Assembly (NCBI GenBank): GCA_019359275.1
Contig: JAHHHP010000051.1
Coordinates: 1 to 40,006 of the forward strand
Source of the DNA: Myxacorys chilensis ATA2-1-KO14
GTDB taxonomy: Bacteria > Cyanobacteriota > Cyanobacteriia > Leptolyngbyales > Leptolyngbyaceae
DNA length: 40,006 bases
Direction: 5' to 3'
Below the pieces are notes generated by a model. It was not told the origin of the DNA. It saw nothing but the letters and a program-made list of their open reading frames with translations, and did no database searches. This document shows, piece after piece, positions 25,034 through 31,446 of this stretch (position 1 is the first letter of the stretch; each line of letters starts with the position of its first letter). The position numbers and the translations under genes were made by a program.

Positions 25034-25061
25034 AAAAAGCCTGACGATTTGACTTCTGAGG
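25034..25061 (+). repeat. 28-bp direct repeat, right copy
   Basis: Matches 23879-23906 at all but one base (AAAAAGCCTGAC, then GATTTGACTTCTGAGG). It sits 12 bases before the 3' end of the NACHT gene. Confidence 0.85.
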
Positions 25062-25072
25062 CTCGTCGTTGA

Positions 25073-27259
25073 TCATACCTTGGAGTCACCCTTTGCTTCT
25101 TCTAGTACAGCTCGCTCAACGAAATCAACTTCTCTTTGAACCCACTGTTTTATGAGAGAAAGGTGACCAACTGTAAGATTAAGATGAGCAAGCTCAGTTT
25201 CTACCCTACTTGCCTCTACTGGTTTGAAACGAGACAAGAGTGTATACCGAAAGAAGCCAATAAGGTAAGACTCACTCTCTTCAATTTCCTCAATGATTAA
25301 CTTCCTACTTCTACCTGCTTTTGCTTTTACTTCAGCTAATCTGCTTTCAAAGAATATCGCCAAGATAATAAAAATCGCAAAAAGAGCGTCAATTGAAAAA
25401 TTTAACTGTTTCGTCTTCTGGAGCGCTCCCGATGATTCTCTAATCGTCTGATGAAGAAAATGAGGATTCATTTTTTCAGTCAGGGGAACAGAAGAAGAAA
25501 TAAAGATCTGGCCCAACTCACTTAAATCAGTAATAAGTTGCTTTTGTTGTTCTTCAGTCCCAGTAGAAAACAATTTGTACCAGATTGATTCAACAGCCGA
25601 AAACCTAAATATGCCTGAGAAGACAGTGTACACAGTTGGTTTGAACAAAATACCAACGCCATGCCAATGAACAACATCAAAGATAGAGATTCTTCTGTCT
25701 GAACTATAAATAAATTCAAGACACAGCTGATAGTATTTTGGACAAAGTGATAGTATCCGCTCATAGCAGGTTTCAAGAATAGATGCTGATAAATTACGCC
25801 AAAATTCCTCATCTTGTGAATTTTTCCCTTCTGCACGAGAGAAAATAATAGGAATGTTAAGATGCAAACCAATTTCACAAGCTATAAGAGACTTGGTATC
25901 ATCTTGATGATTGATGTATTCAATAATTAACCTTTCCACAGTATCTGCTATAGTCGCTCGATTCTCGAATGCACAATTAAGAAGTTCAGTCATTAATTCT
26001 TGAGTAGGTTTCCCAACATCAAAGACCTCAACTTCTTGATAAAGTAATCGCTCACCTTCTAACTGCTTGAGTCCCCAGTTAATGCAGAACTCAATACAAG
26101 ATACAGCGATGTCTCGTCTTACTTGTGGGCTAGGAACCATGAACTTTAAACATCTTGCTGCGAAGGACAATTGGTTCCATGTTCCATTTTCCTCTATTGC
26201 AGGAGTTGCCTTTATAAGTGCATTTAGTATTTCGTCTCCAGCCTCCTCAGTCTGCTTGTCTTGAATCCGGAAAGCCAGTTGTGCAACTACATCCCATTCT
26301 CCTCTAGCAATTCTGGGTAGCAAAGTTTCCTTTAGGTTCTCTGGAGATCGACTTACACGCACTAAATGGCTAGCAGCAAAAAATTCTAGAAAGGTTCGGT
26401 GAGTGAATTGGTACAATCTCTCTCCTTCCTTCATTGTTCCAGTATCAGTAAAGACCCAAGCCCGTCCTCGACAAAACTCAATAAATGCATAGGCAGCTCT
26501 CTCAGCTTCATCACAGTCTTCGTATTGGCGCTGGCAAAGGTAAGCTGTTGCTTCAGCTATGAGTTGCCGTTCTGTTACTCCTCCTTGCAAAGTTTCGTTT
26601 GTGTATATCCAGTGAGCTAGATACATCATTGCGAAGATAATACGTGATTCAAAAGGAAGAGAAACTTGAATTCCTCTGCTTCTGTCCCACCGCTCAAAAA
26701 GCATTACAGCACACTTCTCATAAACATCGGGTCGATTTCTGGGGATGTAACCCTCACCTCGGTAGATATTACATAGCAAAGCTAGCATTAGCGGATTGGA
26801 ACAAAGATCTGGTACAACTTTGCTTTCATTCAAAAAAGCTTTGACTTTTCTTCCGTGCTGTTCTCCTTCCACTTCTGGCTCTGTAACCAAAAACCATTTC
26901 TCTACGTACTCTTTTGCTTGATCATTGTCAAAAGAGCCTAAACGGAAGATTTCAAATTTCTCTTCATCGAGAGGAGCCTCCTTGTAACCTACTTCCCTTG
27001 AGGTAACCAAGACAGGAACTGAAGGATAGAATGAACAAAAAGATTCCACATCACCGCTGATCGTTTGTCGATAGCTCGTATCAAGTAACTCATCTAGACC
27101 ATCAAAAATTACTACAGCACGACCATTAAGTAAGAGATACTCAAACGCTCCTAAGGGTGGCGATGGAAGTTGGTACTTAGAAACTGCTGTCAATTGGATA
27201 AACTCAAGAATTGAGCAGTTGTACTCCTTCTTTGCAGCCCCATAATCCCGCAGAATCAC
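25073..27259 (-). CDS. NACHT-type STAND NTPase, C-terminal part (after frameshift)
   Basis: Carries the second half of a NACHT ATPase. Walker B is AVVIFDGLDE (residues 48-57), in the NACHT form with paired acidic residues, followed by VLVTSREV (sensor 1) and CSNPLMLALLCNIY with the winged-helix region after it. The remainder is helical, and a hydrophobic segment (IDALFAIFIILAIFF, about residues 640-655) suggests membrane contact near the C-terminus. Such STAND proteins sense an invader and oligomerise; many bacterial members are antiphage. There is no Walker A in this frame: it is in the preceding reading frame, and the two overlap by 4 bases (GTGA). Codon use is AT-rich compared with the surrounding housekeeping genes. 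Confidence 0.8.
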   Translation of the reverse strand: MILRDYGAAKKEYNCSILEFIQLTAVSKYQLPSPPLGAFEYLLLNGRAVVIFDGLDELLDTSYRQTISGDVESFCSFYPSVPVLVTSREVGYKEAPLDEEKFEIFRLGSFDNDQAKEYVEKWFLVTEPEVEGEQHGRKVKAFLNESKVVPDLCSNPLMLALLCNIYRGEGYIPRNRPDVYEKCAVMLFERWDRSRGIQVSLPFESRIIFAMMYLAHWIYTNETLQGGVTERQLIAEATAYLCQRQYEDCDEAERAAYAFIEFCRGRAWVFTDTGTMKEGERLYQFTHRTFLEFFAASHLVRVSRSPENLKETLLPRIARGEWDVVAQLAFRIQDKQTEEAGDEILNALIKATPAIEENGTWNQLSFAARCLKFMVPSPQVRRDIAVSCIEFCINWGLKQLEGERLLYQEVEVFDVGKPTQELMTELLNCAFENRATIADTVERLIIEYINHQDDTKSLIACEIGLHLNIPIIFSRAEGKNSQDEEFWRNLSASILETCYERILSLCPKYYQLCLEFIYSSDRRISIFDVVHWHGVGILFKPTVYTVFSGIFRFSAVESIWYKLFSTGTEEQQKQLITDLSELGQIFISSSVPLTEKMNPHFLHQTIRESSGALQKTKQLNFSIDALFAIFIILAIFFESRLAEVKAKAGRSRKLIIEEIEESESYLIGFFRYTLLSRFKPVEASRVETELAHLNLTVGHLSLIKQWVQREVDFVERAVLEEAKGDSKV

Positions 27260-28161
27260 ATGAATGGGAGTAACTGTCTTCCCGCTAGAAGCTTTTCTGC
27301 ATAGCGAGTTGCTAAATCATTGCAAAGTTTGTCAGTAAAAGTAGATTTTCCGCCACCAGGATTTCCTAGCAACACAACTCGATATATAACCGAGCAGAAA
27401 TCGTCAATTTTGCAATTTTGTGGTCTTTCGTCTTGAATTCTGGAGGCGCTAATAAAACTGGTACAGACATAAAGTCTATCAATATGAAACTTTCGAGCTG
27501 TGTCAAAATTTGGTGGAGTGATATACCCATGCCGAGTAGGGATCTGCTGGCGATACTTCTGTTCAAATTCCAGGATTGCTTGAATATTTGGCTCCTGTTG
27601 CCCTGTCAAAAAATTAATATTCCTCTGTATCGCTGCAAGTTCATCCCGAAGCATGTGAAAACGAGCAACAGATTTTGCCTCATGAGCAACTAAAACACCT
27701 CTATTGATAGCAACTTGTAAAGCTTGTTCACAGCTTTGAAAGAGCGAGTCGAAGAGATCATCAGTAAATGCAAAATTTCCAGAATTCTGCTGCGAGTTGT
27801 TTAGGTAGCGCAATAGAAGTGTTGAGAACTCTGCTCGGATTGATTCTGAATGAACATGCTGTTCGGGCAACAACTTGCTTGCATAAATCTGCCTAACAAT
27901 AGCCTCAACCTCTGGAGAAGCCAGAAACATCTGTAGTCTTTGCCGTTGCTGCTCATCATCTACCTGAGCAGATCTAGCTACTGCTGCTACAGCCTTTTGA
28001 AGTATGGGTGTAACTGTAGTGTCCAGATGTGGCTTTAGAGGTTCTTGACCTTTCAATGCCTCGTAACCTTTATCCTTCATGTAGAAAAGAACTTCTGTCA
28101 AAACATTTCCAACAACACCTAACAAAATGTTTCCACAAGGAGATGCTAGAAAAGCTTCCAT
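27256..28161 (-). CDS. NACHT-type STAND NTPase, N-terminal part with Walker A
   Basis: A 301-residue frame with a helical N-terminal domain (residues 1-220, beginning MEAFLASPCGNILLGVVGNV) of the kind found in front of bacterial NACHT modules, then VLLGNPGGGKST (Walker A, GNPGGGKST at residues 266-274). The frame ends about 27 residues later with LLAGRQLLPFM. Read in the next frame, the same DNA continues GKTVTPIHVILRDYG, which is how intact family members read here. One extra G in the G-run at 27281-27283 would join the two frames into a protein of about 1,030 residues. Either this is a 1-base deletion or sequencing error, or the two parts are made as separate chains through the GTGA overlap. 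Confidence 0.8.
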   Translation of the reverse strand: MEAFLASPCGNILLGVVGNVLTEVLFYMKDKGYEALKGQEPLKPHLDTTVTPILQKAVAAVARSAQVDDEQQRQRLQMFLASPEVEAIVRQIYASKLLPEQHVHSESIRAEFSTLLLRYLNNSQQNSGNFAFTDDLFDSLFQSCEQALQVAINRGVLVAHEAKSVARFHMLRDELAAIQRNINFLTGQQEPNIQAILEFEQKYRQQIPTRHGYITPPNFDTARKFHIDRLYVCTSFISASRIQDERPQNCKIDDFCSVIYRVVLLGNPGGGKSTFTDKLCNDLATRYAEKLLAGRQLLPFM

Positions 28162-28305
28162 ACTTTCTACACTAGATAAAGTTCTTTACTATGTTAGACA
28201 CTTAAATCCTCTACAGCGCGGGTGATCATCATAATTTTTTGGGCTGTACTGATGTCTTGATGCTAAATACGACCGGGCGATCGCGCTCTAATCTCCACCT
28301 TCCAC

Positions 28306-28599
28306 CCTCTGAACCTGAAATTCCGCCTTATGATCGCAAAACTCCGCCCCTTGAAGCCGAAACTTCGTCTTCGGAACTCGGAACTCCGTCCTGCGATCAC
28401 CAAACTCCGCCCTTAGAACCTGAAACTCCGCCTTCTGAACTCGGAACTCCGCCCTTAGAACCTGAAACTCCGCCTTCTGAACCCGAAACTTCGCCTTCCG
28501 AACTCGGAATGTTGACCTCAAAACCTGAAACTCCAGCTTCCGAACTCGAAACGTCCCCTTCCGAACCTGGAGTTCCGACCTTAGAAGCCGAAATTCCGA
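28306..28599 (+). repeat. 21-bp tandem repeat array 2, fourteen units
   Basis: Fourteen 21-bp units in perfect register between the start of the NACHT gene and the RelN/RelE pair. Typical units read CTTCTGAACTCGG then AACTCCGC; several carry the inverted repeat TTCCGAACTCGGAA or a degraded form of it. The last unit ends in CCGA and runs into GATCAG and then the RelN promoter region. No spacers of unrelated sequence occur between units. Confidence 0.9.
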
Positions 28600-28714
28600 G
28601 ATCAGAACTGTAACGATCGCAATTAGTGCAAGTTACACCTGCAAAGCAACCGAAAGTTCAATCTCGAAGTCGCCCCTTGCTAAAATTTCAGCAGAATCTA
28701 TCTGCCTAAACACC
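28600..28714 (+). promoter_or_regulatory. RelN promoter region, copy A of a duplicated segment
   Basis: The segment from the array tail to the RelN start codon aligns with 29628-29737. Shared blocks are GATCAG..CTGTAA, a CTCGA block, CCCCTTGCTAAAAT (28673-28686), and an ATG exactly 29 bases after that motif in both. TAAAAT at 28681-28686 is the probable -10 element; the -35 element is not clear. Confidence 0.6.
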
Positions 28715-28957
28715 ATGAAAGCTGTCAAAGCCACCGGAAGCATCAATGAGCAAGGGCAACTTTCGTTAGATCATCCCCTAACCGTCAGCAAAAACAGCCG
28801 TGTTGAAGTCATCGTCCTCATTCCAGAAGAACCAGAGAGTAACGACGAGCAGACCAAAGAAGCCATCCTTGAAGATTTTCGTCAAGCGTGGCACGAAGCC
28901 ATGACCGGACAAACAATTCCCGTGTCTCAGATTTGGGACGGCGTTGAAGATGACTGA
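28715..28957 (+). CDS. RelN-like antitoxin
   Basis: An 80-residue acidic protein. The first 40 residues form a small beta barrel-like, DNA-binding-type domain (KAVKATGSINEQGQLSLDHPL), and the rest is an acidic helix that would wrap the toxin (LEDFRQAWHEAMTGQT, VSQIWDGVEDD). The gene overlaps the downstream RelE-type toxin gene by 8 bases (ATG at 28950, stop TGA at 28955-28957), a standard toxin-antitoxin layout. Cyanobacterial antitoxins of this kind are usually called RelN after the Synechocystis pair; the first 22 residues closely resemble those of the antitoxin at 29738. It probably represses the promoter just upstream. Confidence 0.8.
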   Translation: MKAVKATGSINEQGQLSLDHPLTVSKNSRVEVIVLIPEEPESNDEQTKEAILEDFRQAWHEAMTGQTIPVSQIWDGVEDD

Positions 28958-29315
28958 ACCCCTCATCATTCAGGTCGAAGCAGCCCCAGTCTTCAATCGA
29001 ATACGGACACTCGCGAAGAAATATCGCAATATTCGCCGTCACATCCAGCCCATTATTGAACAGCTTGAGCTTGGAGAACTTCCGGGCGATCTTATCTCTG
29101 GAGTAGGGTATGAAGTGTTCAAACTGCGAGTTAAAAATAGTGATGTTCAGAAAGGCAAAAGCGGCGGTTATCGTCTTCTTTATTACGTTAAAACAGCAAC
29201 TCGCATCATTTTGCTAACCATTTACACTAAATCCGAGCAAGTCGTTATTGCGCGAGAAGATATCAGAAACATCATTACCGATTACGAACAACGCTTGGAT
29301 GAACCAACAACTTGA
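28950..29315 (+). CDS. RelE/ParE-family toxin
   Basis: A 121-residue basic protein with the RelE/ParE fold pattern: a helical N-terminal pair (VFNRIRTLAKKYRNIRRHIQPIIEQL), then GVGYEVFKLRVKNSDVQKGKSGGYRLLYYV and ILLTIYTKSEQVVIAREDIRNII. The Arg of the GGYR strand and the YTKSE strand occupy the usual active positions of this toxin class, which cleaves mRNA at the ribosome. The start is the ATG at 28950, overlapping the antitoxin; a TTG at 28944 would add two residues. The pair appears complete. Confidence 0.85.
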   Translation: MTEPLIIQVEAAPVFNRIRTLAKKYRNIRRHIQPIIEQLELGELPGDLISGVGYEVFKLRVKNSDVQKGKSGGYRLLYYVKTATRIILLTIYTKSEQVVIAREDIRNIITDYEQRLDEPTT

Positions 29316-29361
29316 AGCGCTGGGGCTTGACATCAACAACTGATTAAGGAGAGCAAATCGC

Positions 29362-29571
29362 ATGAATGAAATTATTTTTTTAGTGGAAGATGACCCCGAA
29401 GGTGGCTACGTTGCTCAAGCGATCGGACAATCTATCTTTACGCAAGCTGACAGTATTGAAGCATTGAAAGAATTTGTGCGCGATGCTGTTCAGTGTCATT
29501 TTCCCAATGAAAGCGATCGTCCAAAGCTCATCCGGCTGCACATTGTTCGAGACGAAGTAATTGCCTCATGA
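29362..29571 (+). CDS. HicB-like antitoxin, partner truncated
   Basis: A 69-residue protein starting MNEIIFLVEDDPEGGYVAQA and ending KLIRLHIVRDEVIAS, the short partial-RNaseH-fold form of HicB common in cyanobacteria (often mislabelled as a dehydrogenase subunit). GGAGAGCAAATCGC precedes the ATG. In an intact pair the hicA gene follows with an ATGA overlap. That overlap is present (ATG 29568, TGA 29569-29571), but the hicA frame is lost after about ten codons. The antitoxin is therefore left without its toxin in this copy. Confidence 0.8.
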   Translation: MNEIIFLVEDDPEGGYVAQAIGQSIFTQADSIEALKEFVRDAVQCHFPNESDRPKLIRLHIVRDEVIAS

Positions 29572-29732
29572 AGCTACCCAGAGATTTAAAAAGCTTGAAG
29601 CGCCCCCTTCCGAACTCAAACCTCCGAGATCAGGGCTGTAATTGTCATGCTCAGTGCACAACTGCAACACAACCAGAAACCGATCTCGACACTTGCCCCT
29701 TGCTAAAATCTGAGCAGAGCCTATCATTCTAA
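29568..29732 (+). pseudogene. hicA: truncated hicA toxin remnant
   Basis: Begins ATG overlapping the HicB stop, with MKLPRDLKSL, the normal opening of cyanobacterial HicA toxins in this position. From about 29600 the sequence is no longer hicA: it becomes a single 21-bp repeat unit (29607-29627), then the duplicated promoter segment, and the frame ends at TAA 29730-29732. The dsRNA-binding core and catalytic His of HicA are absent. The junction suggests that insertion or duplication of the repeat-promoter-antitoxin segment removed the rest of the gene. Confidence 0.75.
29607..29627 (+). repeat. single 21-bp repeat unit at the hicA break
   Basis: One complete unit (CTTCCGAACTC then AAACCTCCGA) followed by GATCAGGGCTGTAA, matching the end of array 2 (CCGA, GATCAGAACTGTAA). 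It marks the left junction of the duplicated segment. Confidence 0.75.
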
Positions 29733-29737
29733 TAACT
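29628..29737 (+). promoter_or_regulatory. antitoxin promoter region, copy B of a duplicated segment
   Basis: Aligns with 28600-28714: the same CCCCTTGCTAAAAT block (29696-29709) at the same distance from the start codon, with TAAAAT at 29704-29709 as the probable -10 element. The intervening bases differ at many positions, so the duplication is not recent. Confidence 0.6.
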
Positions 29738-30046
29738 ATGCAAGCCATCGAAGCCAACGGCACGATCGACGCCCAAGGACGCCTATCATTGGATCAACCG
29801 CTAGTGGCTCATCCAGGTAAAGTGCGAGTCATTGTATTGCTATCAGACAGTGAGGGTACAACGCCTGATGGCAACGGAGTAGATCAAACCGAGAGTTCGC
29901 AGCAACTACCCAGCCTCCCACCCTTTCTACAATTTGTTGAAGAAATCAGTGCCCAAATTCCCAAAGAAGAATGGGAAAAATTACCCAGCGACCTTTCTAA
30001 AAACGTAGATCATTATTTGTATGGCTCACCAAAGAACGAGGAATGA
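29738..30046 (+). CDS. antitoxin of a PIN-domain toxin pair
   Basis: A 102-residue acidic protein. Its N-terminus (QAIEANGTIDAQGRLSLDQPL) is clearly paralogous to that of the RelN-like antitoxin 1 kb upstream, but the C-terminal half (PFLQFVEEISAQIPKEEWEKLP, NVDHYLYGSPKNEE) is unrelated. It overlaps the PIN toxin gene by 4 bases (ATGA, 30043-30046). The swap of toxin-binding tail after a shared DNA-binding head suggests partner exchange between modules. Confidence 0.8.
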   Translation: MQAIEANGTIDAQGRLSLDQPLVAHPGKVRVIVLLSDSEGTTPDGNGVDQTESSQQLPSLPPFLQFVEEISAQIPKEEWEKLPSDLSKNVDHYLYGSPKNEE

Positions 30047-30453
30047 AAACTGTCTTTGCCGATGCGGGGTATTGGATTGCAATTCTTAACCCTGCGGATA
30101 ACCTTCGTGCCAAAGCTGCTAGTCTCTCCAACGCTCTGGAACCTTTTCAAATCGTGACTAGTGAAATGATCTTCACCGAAGTCTTAAATTCGTTTTCCAG
30201 ACGAGAGAGTGCGTTTAGACAAGCGGCGGCTCAATTCGTCAAGCGATCGTTCAACAATCCCAAAATCAAGATTGTTGCTCAAACCAGCGACTTATTTCAT
30301 CAATCGCTCAACCTTTACGAACAAAGAGCCGACAAAGACTGGAGCCATACCGACTGTGCTTCGTTCTGCATCATGCAGCAGAAAAATATCCTCGAAGCCC
30401 TGAGTCATGATCGCCACTTTGAGCAAGCTGGCTTCGTTGCTCTACTCCGTTAG
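30043..30453 (+). CDS. PIN-domain ribonuclease toxin (VapC-like)
   Basis: A 136-residue PIN-domain protein with the acidic residues that bind metal: Asp in VFADAGYWIA (residue 7), Glu in SEMIFTEVLNSF, Asp in WSHTDCASFCIM, and Asp in ALSHDRHFEQAGF. VapC-type toxins cleave specific RNAs, often tRNA or rRNA. It overlaps its antitoxin by 4 bases and is followed within 35 bases by repeat array 3. The pair appears intact. Confidence 0.9.
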   Translation: MKTVFADAGYWIAILNPADNLRAKAASLSNALEPFQIVTSEMIFTEVLNSFSRRESAFRQAAAQFVKRSFNNPKIKIVAQTSDLFHQSLNLYEQRADKDWSHTDCASFCIMQQKNILEALSHDRHFEQAGFVALLR

Positions 30454-30486
30454 CAGAAGCATCGCCCTCCAATCTTCACCGTTCGA

Positions 30487-30759
30487 CCTCCGAACCCCAA
30501 ACTCCGCCTTCTGAACTCGGAACTCCGCCTTCCGAACTCGGAACTCCGCCCTCAAAGGCTCAAACTTCGCCTTCCGAACTCGGAACTTTGCTCTCTGAAC
30601 CTGGAACTCCGCCCCCCGAACCTGGAACTCCGCCTTCCGAACCTGGAACTCCGCCTTCCGAACCTGGAACTCCGCCTTCCGAACCCCAAACTCCGAGATC
30701 AAAGCTTGAAACTTCGCCTTCCGAATCCCAAACTCCGCCTTCTGAACCCCAAACTCCGA
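30487..30759 (+). repeat. 21-bp tandem repeat array 3, thirteen units
   Basis: Thirteen 21-bp units in register (plus a decayed fourteenth to about 30780) directly after the PIN toxin gene. Units such as CTTCCGAACCTGG then AACTCCGC occur two or three times identically, more homogeneous than arrays 1 and 2. Two units contain the inverted repeat TTCCGAACTCGGAA. The orientation is the same as array 2 and the same as the toxin-antitoxin genes. Confidence 0.9.
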
Positions 30760-30903
30760 GTTCAGATGCTCACTCCTGTAAACCTGTATCAAGACAGACT
30801 TGCGAAAAACCTCGTTCTCCAGTAGCCTTGTTCTTCAGTACTAACAAATATCCGGGATTAAAGCGTCACCTGGAAGCTGTTAGCGCAGCACCAGGCGACT
30901 AAC

Positions 30904-30934
30904 CCTCCAGACTGCGTACAACAGTCTGGAGGGC
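30904..30934 (+). terminator. perfect 12-bp hairpin at the island's right side
   Basis: CCCTCCAGACTG (30904-30915) pairs with CAGTCTGGAGGG (30923-30934) around a 7-base loop. There is no strong U-run after it, so it may be a processing or transcription-pausing structure rather than an intrinsic terminator. Confidence 0.5.
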
Positions 30935-31053
30935 TAGAGGGCAGTTTATCACTCCACTAGCCACCCTGACTTGCTATGGCAAAAAAGCGAGGGGGTGGCT
31001 TTGGTTTTGGGTATCTCTACAACCCATCTCTTCTGTGGAGTGACACAACTGCT

Positions 31054-31260
31054 ATGACCTACAACACATCTCCGATTCAAATCAACCCCGATCCGCGTCT
31101 GCTGACGATCGTAGTGATCGGCATTCCCGAAACCGTGCAAAGCTACATTCGTGACCAACACCTGCGCGGCTATGCCAAAGCCTACGAGTGGAGCAAGCCA
31201 CAGCCTGCGCCCGACGGTTCCGCTAAAGTCCTGGTTGCCCTCAATCGAACGGGAGTCTAA
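31054..31260 (+). CDS. small conserved protein, 68 aa
   Basis: Start taken at the ATG at 31054 (MTYNTSPIQINPDPRLLTIV); a longer frame to 30976 would add a Gly-rich N-terminus crossing a possible hairpin. The product has VVIGIPETVQSYIRDQHLRGYAKAYEWSKP and ends VLVALNRTGV, a compact alpha/beta pattern. I do not recognise a named family. A terminator follows immediately. Confidence 0.55.
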   Translation: MTYNTSPIQINPDPRLLTIVVIGIPETVQSYIRDQHLRGYAKAYEWSKPQPAPDGSAKVLVALNRTGV

Positions 31261-31265
31261 GTCGT

Positions 31266-31317
31266 GTAACGGGATCTCCGATTTCTCAAAGAAGTCAGAG
31301 ATCCCGTTACGCAGTTT
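31266..31317 (+). terminator. terminator after the 68-aa gene
   Basis: GTAACGGGATCTC (31266-31278) pairs with GAGATCCCGTTAC (31298-31310), and GCAGTTTTG follows. The inner loop can pair further (TTCT with AGAA). Confidence 0.7.
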
Positions 31318-31446
31318 TGTAGTGTTCACGGACTGAGCGCCGTCACAGAATCGCGTCCTGCAAACGTGCGCCAAGTGATACACGTCGTTCAAGCTATCCA
31401 TTCACTACACTGAAAAGTATCACCGTTTACCATTTGGAGCCGAGCG

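Noticed and set aside
28306..30759. The 21-bp arrays as CRISPR arrays
   Set aside because: Units are contiguous and degenerate, with no unique spacers between them and no cas genes nearby.
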